A DNA stretch of 64,000 nucleotides, taken from positions 372,001 to 436,000 of the forward strand of contig JACKNO010000004.1 in the NCBI GenBank assembly GCA_024234815.1. The letters run 5' to 3'. The notes under the pieces were generated by a model. The model saw nothing but the letters and a program-made list of their open reading frames with translations. It made no database searches and had not been told where the DNA came from. Below, piece by piece: positions 43,997 to 52,163 of the stretch. Positions within the stretch are counted from its first letter, which is position 1. The number at the start of each line of letters is the position of its first letter. Made by a program: the position numbers and the translations under genes. The DNA is from Pseudomonadales bacterium (GTDB lineage Bacteria; Pseudomonadota; Gammaproteobacteria; Pseudomonadales; Halieaceae).

Positions 43997-45271
43997 TTAT
44001 TTGGCCGCGGCGAGTGCCTGCTCGATATCCGCCAGAATATCGTCGATATGCTCGATACCGATCGACAACCTCACCATGTCTTCGCTGACACCTGCAGAGG
44101 CCAGCTCCTGCGCATTGAGCTGGCGATGGGTGGTGCTCGCGGGATGGCAGGCCAGTGACTTGGCATCGCCAATATTCACCAGTCGCAGGATCAGCTGCAG
44201 GGCGTCGATAAAGCGCCCACCGGCCTCGCTGCCACCCTCGATACCGAAGCTGAGGATTCCCGCGGCCTTGCCGTCACAGAAGTGTTTGCAGTTGGCCCGA
44301 TATGGGCTGTCCTTCAAGCCCGCGTAGTTCACCCATTTGACCTGCGGGTGCTTGCTCAGGTATTTCGCCACTTTTTTGGCGTTCTTGCAGTGACGCTCCA
44401 TGCGCAGGCTCAGGGTTTCCAGCCCCTGCATGATGAGGAAGGCACTGTGCGCAGACAGGCAGGCGCCGGTATTGCGCAGTGGCACGACGCGACAGCGACC
44501 AATGTAGGCGGCGGCGCCCATGGCCTCGGTGTAGACCACGCCGTGGTATGAGGGATCGGGGGTGTTCATGATCGGGAAACGATCCGCGTGGGCGGCCCAG
44601 TCGAATCTGCCGGAGTCGACAATGGCACCGCCGATGGTCGTGCCGTGGCCACCGATGTACTTGGTAAGGGAATGCACGGCGATATCGGCGCCGAAGTCGA
44701 ACACCCTGCACAGCACCGGGGTGGCGACCGTGTTGTCGACAATCAGTGGAACTCCTGCGCTGTGGGCGATGTTGGCCCATTTTTCTATATCCACGATATT
44801 CCCTGCCGGGTTGCCGATGGATTCGCAGAACAGCGCCTTGGTGTTTTTATCGATGAGTGAAGCCGCTTTTTCGAAATCGTCCGCCCGGGCGAAGCGCACC
44901 TCGATACCCTGGCGGGGAAAGGTGTGGGCGAACAGGTTGTAGGTGCCGCCGTAAAGCTGGGTGGTGCTGACGATGTTGCTGCCCACCTCGGCGATGGCCT
45001 CAATGGCGTAGCGGATGGCGGCCATGCCGGAACCGAGGGCCAGTGCGCCCACACCGCCTTCGAGCTCGGTGAGGCGCTGCTCCAGTACCGCATTGGTCGG
45101 GTTCATGATGCGGCTGTAGATATTTCCCGGCACCGCCAGGTTGAACAGATCGGCACCGTGCTGGGTATTGTCGAAGGTGTAGGATGTGGTCTGGTAAATG
45201 GGCGTGGTCGCGGCGTGACTGCCGGGATCGCCCGAATATCCCGCGTGCAGGGCAATAGTTTCCGGTTTCAT
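43997..45271 (-). CDS. metY: O-acetylhomoserine sulfhydrylase-type PLP enzyme, copy 2
   Basis: 424 residues, complete MetY family: TIALHAGYSGDPGSHAATTP, YSRIMNPTNAVLEQRLTELEGG, DNTVATPVLCR, the PLP lysine in VHSLTKYIGGHGT and ACHPASTTHRQLN. It is the more canonical of the two copies and probably makes homocysteine directly from O-acetylhomoserine and sulfide. The 141 bp before it toward btuF show no SAM riboswitch I can recognise. The HxlR regulator converges on it. Confidence 0.9.
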   Translation of the reverse strand: MKPETIALHAGYSGDPGSHAATTPIYQTTSYTFDNTQHGADLFNLAVPGNIYSRIMNPTNAVLEQRLTELEGGVGALALGSGMAAIRYAIEAIAEVGSNIVSTTQLYGGTYNLFAHTFPRQGIEVRFARADDFEKAASLIDKNTKALFCESIGNPAGNIVDIEKWANIAHSAGVPLIVDNTVATPVLCRVFDFGADIAVHSLTKYIGGHGTTIGGAIVDSGRFDWAAHADRFPIMNTPDPSYHGVVYTEAMGAAAYIGRCRVVPLRNTGACLSAHSAFLIMQGLETLSLRMERHCKNAKKVAKYLSKHPQVKWVNYAGLKDSPYRANCKHFCDGKAAGILSFGIEGGSEAGGRFIDALQLILRLVNIGDAKSLACHPASTTHRQLNAQELASAGVSEDMVRLSIGIEHIDDILADIEQALAAAK

Positions 45272-45412
45272 AACGGGTCTCGCTTCTAGTGGGCCAGGCT
45301 GTCGTGCTGGCGGGGAGTGCTGAGCTTACCAAACGAGGCGGTGCTGGCAAGCGCGGGCCTCTACCTTCGCGACCGCCTGCCGGTCCCGGCGCCAACTGCG
45401 CGCTGTCGCGGC

Positions 45413-46306
45413 TCAATCACGCAGTGTATCCAGTTGCTCGCACAGGGCTTGCGCTCCCTGCAACACCCGGGCTGTCGGTCGCTCCAGCAGATCGGGATCT
45501 ACAAAAAACAGGCCGCCATCGCGCACTGCCGGCAACGCGGGGTAGCGCCGCCAGTCGTCCAGCCACTGCGGGCGCTGTTCGCGTGTGCCGCTGGCGATGA
45601 TTGCCTGCGGCGCCAGCGCCAGCACCGATTCGACGTTCACGCGGGGCGCGAGCGTGGCAACATCGGCGAATATATTGCGGCCCCCGCACAGCTCGATGAC
45701 CTGACTGATCAGGTGATCGCCATTGATCGTCTGCAGCGGATCGTTCCAGATTTCGTACATGACCAGCAGCGGTGCCGCCGTTTGATAACGACTGCGCAAA
45801 GTGGCCAGTGCCTGCTCGACGCGCTGCGCCTCCGCTTCGCTGACTGACGCTGTGCCGGCGAGAACGCCGAGCGCGCGAATATCCCGGGGGATATCTTCCA
45901 GCCGGCGCGGCTCACTGACGAACACCGGAATACCCAGTACTTCCAGTTTGCCCAGGGTGGCCTCGCCGTTACCGGAGCCCCACATCACGATCAGGTCGGG
46001 TTGTGCACTGGCAATTGCCTCGAGACTGTAGGCGTTGAAACTACCCACCCGCCTTACTTCGCGTGCCTGCGGCGGGTAGTCGCTGGAACTCACGGTGCCT
46101 ACCAGGGCCGCTCCAGCACCGGCACTGAACAGGTTTTCCACGCTGTGCGGAGCCAGGGTCACGATGCGGCGGGCCGGGGCGTCCAGGCTCACTGTGCGCC
46201 CAGTGAAATCCACGACACTGACCGCCTGAGCGTAAGCCGGTACCGGCAGCAGAACCGCCGACATTAGAGCCAGTAGCAGACGAGCTTTGAGCAATGCGTC
46301 CATCAT
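45413..46306 (-). CDS. btuF: Cobalamin ABC transporter substrate-binding protein BtuF
   Basis: 297 residues with a signal peptide (LLLALMSAVLLPVPAYAQA). The class III binding-protein pattern follows: RIVTLAPHSVENLFSAGAG, VGSFNAYSLEAIASAQPDLIV and VVLDE-free loops typical of BtuF/HmuT. It is last in the operon btuB-cobO-btuC-btuD-btuF and starts 4 bp after the btuD stop. B12 rather than haem is favoured by the riboswitch, BtuB and CobO. The protein alone could also be read as a haem or siderophore binder. Confidence 0.82.
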   Translation of the reverse strand: MMDALLKARLLLALMSAVLLPVPAYAQAVSVVDFTGRTVSLDAPARRIVTLAPHSVENLFSAGAGAALVGTVSSSDYPPQAREVRRVGSFNAYSLEAIASAQPDLIVMWGSGNGEATLGKLEVLGIPVFVSEPRRLEDIPRDIRALGVLAGTASVSEAEAQRVEQALATLRSRYQTAAPLLVMYEIWNDPLQTINGDHLISQVIELCGGRNIFADVATLAPRVNVESVLALAPQAIIASGTREQRPQWLDDWRRYPALPAVRDGGLFFVDPDLLERPTARVLQGAQALCEQLDTLRD

Positions 46307-46310
46307 CGTA

Positions 46311-47084
46311 TCAGCGGTTGATTATCAGCGGCTGGTCGCGATGGGGATGCCGCTGGACCAGGACCTCAATGTTGAACACCTCCCGCAGTATCTGCTCCGA
46401 GAAGACAGTACCGGGAGAGCCCAACGCCGCCAGGCGCCCGTCGCGCAGTATGGCGATCGAGTCGGCGAGTCCGGCCACCAGGTTCAGGTCGTGAATCGCC
46501 AGCACCACGGCGCAGCCGCCCGCGGCCAGGTGGCGCACCGCGTCCAGCACCAGTTGCTGGTGTGACAGGTCCAGGGCGGTGGAGGGTTCGTCCAGTAACA
46601 GCAGTCCGCCGGATCCCGCGTCCCATATCTGGCAGAACACCCGTGCCAGTTGCACCCGCTGTTTTTCACCGCCGGACAGGCGTGTGTAGAGTCGCTGTCG
46701 CAGCTGTGAGATATCGGTGGCGGCCAGGACCTCGCGCAGAATCGACTCGTCGGTGGACAGTCCCGTATCGTGGGGCATCCTGCCCAGTCCCACCACTTCT
46801 TCCACCGTGTAGGGAAAGTTGAGCAGCGACATTTGCGGCAGATATGCGAAGCGGCGCGCCAGTTGGCGGCGCGGCCAATCGGCACGGGATTTGCCGTTCA
46901 ACAGCAAGGCGCCGGACGCGAGCGGTATATCGCCGGCAATCAGGCGCAGCAGGGAAGACTTGCCGGCGCCGTTGGGGCCGACCAGTCCGAGTACCTTGCC
47001 CGGCTCCAGCGCCAGACTGATGTGTTCCAGCAGCGGCGAACCCCACGGGGCGGCGCTGGCATTGTCCAACTGCAACACGGTCAC
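46311..47084 (-). CDS. btuD: Cobalamin (haem/siderophore-type) ABC transporter ATPase BtuD
   Basis: 257 residues from GTG 47084. Walker A is GLVGPNGAGKSSLLRL, the Q-loop is AYLPQ, the signature is RLSGGEKQRVQLARVF, Walker B is GLLLLDEPSTALD and the H-loop is AIHDLN. By sequence it resembles HmuV-type ATPases, but the operon is for cobalamin. The GTG start is reached from btuC through three tandem mini-ORFs (47081-47135). No longer in-frame start exists because stops interrupt the frame just upstream. Confidence 0.85.
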   Translation of the reverse strand: MTVLQLDNASAAPWGSPLLEHISLALEPGKVLGLVGPNGAGKSSLLRLIAGDIPLASGALLLNGKSRADWPRRQLARRFAYLPQMSLLNFPYTVEEVVGLGRMPHDTGLSTDESILREVLAATDISQLRQRLYTRLSGGEKQRVQLARVFCQIWDAGSGGLLLLDEPSTALDLSHQQLVLDAVRHLAAGGCAVVLAIHDLNLVAGLADSIAILRDGRLAALGSPGTVFSEQILREVFNIEVLVQRHPHRDQPLIINR

Positions 47085-47135
47085 GGCTGTTTCCCGTTCA
47101 TGACTGTTTCCCGTTCATGACTGTTTCCCGCTCAT
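47081..47135 (-). repeat. 17-bp tandem repeat forming three overlapping 6-aa mini-ORFs between btuC and btuD
   Basis: On the minus strand the btuC stop TGA (47134-47132) overlaps an ATG (47135). The mini-ORFs are 47135-47115 (MSGKQS), 47118-47098 (MNGKQS) and 47101-47081 (MNGKQP). Each stop overlaps the next start as ATGA, and the last as GTGA at the btuD start (47084). The repeat unit is ATGAACGGGAAACAGTC, so the period of 17 equals 21 minus the 4-base overlap. Each unit also carries a purine run (CGGGAAA) that could serve as a weak ribosome site. Confidence 0.8.
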
Positions 47136-48171
47136 GACTGCATCCCGTAATGGTGCCGCTGGCGCAGCAGGGAGATGAAAAACGGTATTCCAATGATGGC
47201 GGTGATGATTCCCACGGGAAGTTCCGTGGGCGCCAGCACGATACGCGACAGGGTGTCCGCCACTACCAGCAGGGTAGCGCCGGCCAGCGCGGAAGCCGGT
47301 AGCAGTGTCCGATGGTCGGGACCTGTCAGCATGCGCACGATATGCGGCACCACCAGACCCACGAAGGCAATGGTTCCCACCAGCGCCACCGAGGTACCGA
47401 CGCCTACCGCGACCCAGATGATAAGCGCGATCTTTGCCCGGTCCACGTCGATGCCCAGGTGGCGCGCTTCCGACTCGCCCAGTAGCAGGGCGTTGAGAGT
47501 GCCAGAGTAACGCGGCAGGGCGAGCAACACAGCGGCCCCCACCAGTGTCGCAAGCAGTAGGCGGGGGTAGTTGGCGCCGTCCATGCCGCCCATTTTCCAG
47601 AGCGAGATACGGCGCAGCATGTCGTTATCGGCATGGAATTCCAGCAGGCTGCCCAGGGCTCCGGCCAGCGCGGTGATGGCGATTCCTGCCAGTAACATCG
47701 TCGCTACCGAGGTGCCAGTGGCCGAAGTCGCCAGACGGTAGACAAATACCACGGCCACCGCGCCGCCGGCAAAGGCCCCCGCGGAGACCGCGGTGAGTGC
47801 GGTGTAGCCGTCCAGCAGGCTCGCCCCGAGGACAATCACCAGGGCGGCGCCCAGGGAGGCGCCGGCGGTGACGCCGATGAGCGAGGGGTCGGCCAGCGGG
47901 TTGCGAAAGAGTCCCTGCATGGCGGCGCCGCTCATGCCGAGAATGGCGCCCATCAGCGCCGCCAGCAGTACCCGTGGCAGGCGTATCTGGCCGACGATCA
48001 GCGCGGCCTGGTCGGGCGCATACCCGCCCAGCGTGGTTTTCAGGCCGGCGATGACCTCGGCTATATCGAGGCTTACCGCCCCGCAGGCCAGACCCAGCAG
48101 GACGGCAACTGGCAGCGCGACAAGCAGGCCGGCGAGCAGAAGGCGCGCGCGCCGCCGCCGCGGAAGTTCAC
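47132..48171 (-). CDS. btuC: Cobalamin ABC transporter permease BtuC, N-terminus frameshifted or with a non-canonical start
   Basis: FecCD-type permease with at least seven transmembrane helices and the conserved GAILGMSGAAMQGLFRNPLA and GLVVPHIVRML elements; it ends YGMQS. The first ATG in frame (47953) would drop about 70 residues, including the first helix (RLLLAGLLVALPVAVLLG) and QIRLPRVLLAALM. That upstream frame is open back to 48236 but contains no ATG, GTG or TTG. A GTG at 48171, just after the cobO stop, is in a different frame. It would join the right frame if one base were added in the GC run 48145-48163. Either a one-base deletion, an assembly error or an ATT/CTG start applies. 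Confidence 0.75.
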
Positions 48172-48176
48172 GCCGC

Positions 48177-48785
48177 CTAATAGTCGACGCCCTTGCGCGC
48201 CTTGATCCCGGCGCGATACGCGTGCTTGATCTCTTTCACCTCTGAGACGGTGTCCATGATGTCCTGCAGCGCCTTGCCACCGCCGCGGCCGGTGACGACA
48301 ACGCTTTGTGCAGGGGGTCGGTCGCGGATGGTCGAGATGATCTCTTCCTCGGGAAGATATTTAAAGGCGAGCATGTAGGTGAGTTCATCCAGCACTACGA
48401 GATCCAGGCTGGCGTCCTGCAGCATGGGTTTGGCCACCGCCCATGTCCGCTCGGCGGCGGCGATGTCGGCGCTGCGGTCCTGGGTGTCCCAGGTAAACCC
48501 GGTCCCCATCTGGTAAAACGCTACCTGTGGGCACTGTTCCCTTAGATAGATTTCCTCACCGGACAACTGCTCGCCCTTGATAAACTGGACAACACCCACC
48601 TTTTGACCGTATCCCAGGGCACGCATCACCATGCCGAAGGCGGAGCTGGATTTGCCCTTGCCGTCGCCGGTCAACAGGATGGCGACGCCGCGCTCAAGAT
48701 CGGCGGCCTGAATCGCCGCGTCCACGTTGGCCTTCTGTTTCTGCATGGCGGCCTTGTGGCGCGTGTCTTTGCTGGTCTTGTCCAT
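48177..48785 (-). CDS. cobO: Cob(I)yrinic acid a,c-diamide adenosyltransferase CobO
   Basis: 202 residues with the P-loop LLTGDGKGKSSSAFG and the CobA/CobO pattern GVVQFIKGEQ, GTGFTWDTQDR, DLVVLDELTYML and VVVTGRGGGKALQD. The enzyme adenosylates the cobalt of corrinoids, which lets scavenged cobalamin be converted to the coenzyme. It lies 10 bp after btuB and just before btuC, so import and activation are encoded together. Full de novo corrin synthesis genes are not seen here. Confidence 0.93.
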   Translation of the reverse strand: MDKTSKDTRHKAAMQKQKANVDAAIQAADLERGVAILLTGDGKGKSSSAFGMVMRALGYGQKVGVVQFIKGEQLSGEEIYLREQCPQVAFYQMGTGFTWDTQDRSADIAAAERTWAVAKPMLQDASLDLVVLDELTYMLAFKYLPEEEIISTIRDRPPAQSVVVTGRGGGKALQDIMDTVSEVKEIKHAYRAGIKARKGVDY

Positions 48786-48795
48786 AGTTGCGATC

Positions 48796-50715
48796 CTAGA
48801 AAGAGTATCTCACCCCGGCATAACCGGCGGCCCCGCTGGTATTGTAGGTGGGAACTTCCTCGTAGTCCTCGTCCAGCGCATTTTCCAGGCGGCCGTAAAA
48901 CTGCAGGGCGGCTGTCAGGCTGTAGCTCGCGTTCAGTTCCAGTACCTGGTAATCGTCAAGATTGCTGCCGTCGATGTCCTGGGCGTCCTCGGAGAGACGC
49001 CATGCAGCGCCCAGTACCAGGTCGCCGTTCAACACGTTCCAGTTCAGGCCCAGGTTGGCGAGCCGTTCCGGCCGGTAGGGTCGGCTTTCACCGGTGCTGG
49101 TGCGGGTATTATTGAAAGTGTAGTTGGCGCTGAGGGACACGGTGGCCAGCAACGGCCAGTCGGCAACCAGTTCCACACCGTCGGAATCGGTATCGCCGTT
49201 GCGCTGCAGGTAACCGGAATTGGCGGCCAGATCGTAGTAGATCTCATCGTCGATATGCTGGTCGAAGTACGTCGCCTCCAGGTACAGTCCGGAGGCAGCC
49301 AGCCAGGAGATGCCCAGGTCGTAACCCTTGCTCTGTTCTTCTTTGAGCGTGGTGTCAGAAGCCGGCGGGAAGGCGTAGGGGCCATTGTTATAGGCGACTT
49401 CATACAGGCTGGGTGCGCGGAAGCCGGTGCCGTAGGCTCCCCTGAGTTTGATCTCGCCGTTCGCCACGGCAAACAGGTAGGCACCGCTGACCCGATAGGA
49501 GGTGTGGGTGCCGAAATCGTCATTGTCGTCGTAGCGACTGCCGGCGGTCACGAACAGGCGCTCGCCAAAGTCGCCCTGGTACTCAAAATAGTAACCGTTC
49601 TGGTCGCGGCTGGTGTCGGTGCCGCCGTCATCCAGGGATTCTGATTCGAGGTCGGCGCCGTATACCAGGCGCGTGCTGTCATTGGCGCGGTAGCTGCCAA
49701 GATAGCTGGTGCGCGCCAGGTTCCCTTTCGCCCTGAAACTGGGCTGGCCTTCGGAATAGAATTTGTGGTCGGTATCGTTGCCGTTATAGGAAAGCTGGTG
49801 ACTGAAGCGGCCCGCTTCGTAATCGGCCGCCACGCGCCAGGCCTGTTGCTCATAATTGTCGCGGCAGCGGTCCGTCGGCTCGAACGTGTCTACGGTGTAA
49901 CAGTTGTCGTAGCGGTTCTTGCCCTCTACATCGCGACCGACCAGGCTCAAGCGGAGATTCTCGGTCGCGTTATAACCCACTCTCGCGTTCGCGGTGCTGT
50001 TCTTGTAGCCGTCATCGTCGCGCAAAACCGTGTCGGTGGTACGGGCGTTGAAACCATCGACCTGGTAGTCCGCGCCGGACAGATTGAAGTCCACGGTGTC
50101 GTTACCGCCACCCACATTGCCGGAGAACTGCTGGCTGTCATAGCGGCCGCCTTCTGCGCTGATCTCGCCGCCGAAGCCTTCTTTGGGAGCGATAGTGGAG
50201 ATGTTGACCACGCCACCGGCGTCGGCGCCGTACATCAGGCCCTGGGGTCCGCGCAGAATTTCCACTCGCTGCACGCCCGAGCTGAGTATCTGTTCGAAGC
50301 GTGGGCTGACCTGCGGTCCCGAGGTATCTGAAATATCGATGCCATCGAGCAGCACCAGTGTTCGATAACCTTCCTCACCGCGGATGCGCAGGGACGCGGC
50401 ACTGCCGGCACCGCCGGTGTTGGTGACGGAGACACCGGGCTGGGTGCGCAGCACATCGTACAGGGAGGCGAATCCCAACTGACTGATATCTTCCTGGGTG
50501 ACAACCGAAATCGATGTTCCCACGGCCCGCAGTGGCATGGGTACCCTGGAGGAGGTGACTACCACCTCTTCCAGGGAGTTCGTGGCCAAAGCCGACTGGG
50601 CGGCCCCCAGGGCGATGACCAACAGTGCCGGGCTCAAGCGCTTGCGCGCGAGACCGGGCGCGGGAACCGGCCGCGACAAAGGCGCGGTATCAGGTGAAGT
50701 GGTGGAAGTAATCAT
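48796..50715 (-). CDS. btuB: TonB-dependent cobalamin receptor BtuB
   Basis: 639 residues. A signal peptide ends about SALA. The TonB box region is LEEVVVTSSRVP, followed by the plug domain (DISQLGFASLYDVLRTQPGV, LRIRGEEGYRTLVLLDGI, VQRVEILRGPQGLMYGADAGG). A 22-strand barrel ends in the usual C-terminal aromatic residue (YAGVRYSF). It has the BtuB-like plug and a modest size. It is the first gene after the cobalamin riboswitch, which strongly supports B12 as ligand. The long N-terminus (34 residues before the hydrophobic core) is unusual; an internal start is possible. Confidence 0.9.
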   Translation of the reverse strand: MITSTTSPDTAPLSRPVPAPGLARKRLSPALLVIALGAAQSALATNSLEEVVVTSSRVPMPLRAVGTSISVVTQEDISQLGFASLYDVLRTQPGVSVTNTGGAGSAASLRIRGEEGYRTLVLLDGIDISDTSGPQVSPRFEQILSSGVQRVEILRGPQGLMYGADAGGVVNISTIAPKEGFGGEISAEGGRYDSQQFSGNVGGGNDTVDFNLSGADYQVDGFNARTTDTVLRDDDGYKNSTANARVGYNATENLRLSLVGRDVEGKNRYDNCYTVDTFEPTDRCRDNYEQQAWRVAADYEAGRFSHQLSYNGNDTDHKFYSEGQPSFRAKGNLARTSYLGSYRANDSTRLVYGADLESESLDDGGTDTSRDQNGYYFEYQGDFGERLFVTAGSRYDDNDDFGTHTSYRVSGAYLFAVANGEIKLRGAYGTGFRAPSLYEVAYNNGPYAFPPASDTTLKEEQSKGYDLGISWLAASGLYLEATYFDQHIDDEIYYDLAANSGYLQRNGDTDSDGVELVADWPLLATVSLSANYTFNNTRTSTGESRPYRPERLANLGLNWNVLNGDLVLGAAWRLSEDAQDIDGSNLDDYQVLELNASYSLTAALQFYGRLENALDEDYEEVPTYNTSGAAGYAGVRYSF

Positions 50716-50828
50716 TAATGTGTCCTCAAAAGCCTTCTAAAGGTGGCGAATGAGGGAGGAATCCGGGAAACGCCGTGCCGCTGGGCACAGGGCAACCTTT
50801 GGTGAAGCCCTCCGCTCCATCGTTGCAT

Positions 50829-50935
50829 ATCGCCAGGCAGGTATCGGGCTCACAGTCGGGGACTGTATACCGTTGCGGGGGCAGCGGTGGATTGGCCGGG
50901 GCCTACCACACTTCCCATTTAACCCACCCAGCGAT
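50829..50935 (-). promoter_or_regulatory. Cobalamin (B12) riboswitch
   Basis: On the minus strand upstream of btuB the conserved B12-riboswitch words appear in order: TTAAATGGGAAGTG with a GGT after it (about 50924-50905), CCAATCCACC, GCTGCCCCCGCAACGG (50885-50870), then GACTGTGAGCCCGATACCTGCC ending near 50836. ATCGC (50935-50931) and GCGAT (50833-50829) can close stem P1. About 110 bases separate it from the btuB ATG, enough for an expression platform. I see no clear T-tract terminator, so control of translation is more likely. Confidence 0.88.
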
Positions 50936-51129
50936 TATCGCGAACGACGCTGCAATAACCGCGGTGGGCACCTGGTTCGGGCGCAGACTCTAGGGGCTGC
51001 CCCACCCTTTGTCAAATCCCCGAGAGCGAGAGCGGTGGCCTCTTGTGCGCGCTTTATCCCGGAAAATTCGTATTGACCCGACTGTCTGTCGTAGAATTGT
51101 TGCGGTATTATCACCGGGAAGCAGATGTT

Positions 51130-51627
51130 TTGACGATCACCGCACAAATGCGAGCCCAGGTAGCCAGTCTGCTGGGCAGGGAGCCGCGTGGGCTTGAAGC
51201 CGTTGCGCTGACAGCGGCCGATGGCAGTCCGATGGTGATTCGTGTGGCTTCGCTGGTAGACGATACGCCATTTCCCACGCTTTTCTGGCTGGTGGACGCT
51301 GCGCTCAATTACCGGATCGATCAGGCTGAGGCCGGAGGACTGATCAAGCAGTTTCAGGCCAGGATAAATGGTGAACCAGAACTGCAGCGTCGGATGCGCG
51401 ACGACCATCTGGCACATATAGCGCTGCGCGCGGGTTATATATCCCCGGCAGTCAGCCAGCGCATGCAAGAGCTGGGGTACGGGCAGGTGCTCGACCACAA
51501 AGGCATTGGTGGCATCGCGGACTACAAGCGTATTCGCTGCCTCCACACCTGGTACGCCGCTCACCTGATCGTTCCCAACACTATCGGCGAAATGCTGGAC
51601 CTTTGGTGGCGGGAGAGGGCCGCGTAG
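51130..51627 (+). CDS. DUF501 domain-containing protein
   Basis: 165 residues if the TTG at 51130 is used (GGGAAG upstream). That start gives LTITAQMRAQVASLLGREPRGL, which aligns with DUF501 relatives that begin near 'TpeqralVe.qLGR.pRGl'. Later motifs are DDTPFPTLFWLVD, LAHIALRAGYI, GIGGIADYKRIRCLHTWYAAHL and NTIGEMLDLWW. The conserved CxH in IRCLHTWYA and the tyrosines could form a catalytic or metal site; DUF501 function is unknown. It diverges from the B12 operon. An ATG at 51148 is the next start. Confidence 0.83.
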   Translation: MTITAQMRAQVASLLGREPRGLEAVALTAADGSPMVIRVASLVDDTPFPTLFWLVDAALNYRIDQAEAGGLIKQFQARINGEPELQRRMRDDHLAHIALRAGYISPAVSQRMQELGYGQVLDHKGIGGIADYKRIRCLHTWYAAHLIVPNTIGEMLDLWWRERAA

Positions 51628-51731
51628 GAACGCGCTACGCCAAACGACGTAGACGGCCGGTCGGTTCCGCCAGCGCCTCTTGGGCTCGTGAGGTTAACCT
51701 GGGCACCTCAACTGCTCAGGCGGCAGGCAGT

Positions 51732-51774
51732 GCAACAGGAATGACAACAGGCAGTACAACAGTTATTACAACAG
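51732..51774 (+). repeat. Four phased CAACAG repeats, 12-bp period, before the cytochrome start
   Basis: GCAACAG at 51732, then ACAACAG at 51744, 51756 and 51768, each seven conserved bases plus five variable bases. The array ends 12 bases before the cytochrome ATG and merges with its GGGAGA ribosome site. CA-rich runs in this position can enhance translation; the exact 12-bp phasing is unusual. Confidence 0.6.
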
Positions 51775-51785
51775 GGAGATTCTGA

Positions 51786-52163
51786 ATGGGTATTGGAAGA
51801 TCGGTGGCTTTTGCTCTTGCTGTCGCAAGCATGGCGGCGTTGGCAGGCTGTGGTGAAGGTCCATCTGCACCACCGGATGCCGAGGCGGCCAGTCGCAATT
51901 TACAACCTGCAGACCCCGCCCTTGCCGCGATTTACCAGCGCAGCTGCGCGAGCTGCCATACGGTAGCGGCAACCGGTGCGCCGCTCACGGGTGACGAGGG
52001 CGCGTGGTCCCCGCGCATGGACAAGGGCATGGATACCTTGCTGGACAGCGTGGTCAACGGCTTCGGCGGAATGCCGCCTTTTGGCCTCTGCATGGATTGC
52101 GATGCCGCGCAGTTTGAAGCCCTGATTCTGTTCATGGCGAGCGGGGAACCCAACGGTGCTTAA
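51786..52163 (+). CDS. Monohaem cytochrome c lipoprotein (c5 type)
   Basis: 125 residues. The lipobox is LAGC (signal VAFALAVASMAALAGCGEG), so the haem protein is membrane-anchored in the periplasm. The haem site is CASCHTVAATGAP and the axial Met lies in NGFGGMPPFGLC. A second cysteine pair (GLCMDCDAAQF) is the hallmark of cytochrome c5. The stop overlaps the GTG of the FAD oxidase gene. The most natural role is as electron acceptor for that oxidase. Confidence 0.92.
   Translation: MGIGRSVAFALAVASMAALAGCGEGPSAPPDAEAASRNLQPADPALAAIYQRSCASCHTVAATGAPLTGDEGAWSPRMDKGMDTLLDSVVNGFGGMPPFGLCMDCDAAQFEALILFMASGEPNGA

Noticed and set aside
45272..45412. Possible SAM or SAH riboswitch before metY
   Set aside because: None of the conserved riboswitch core words is seen and the gap is short.
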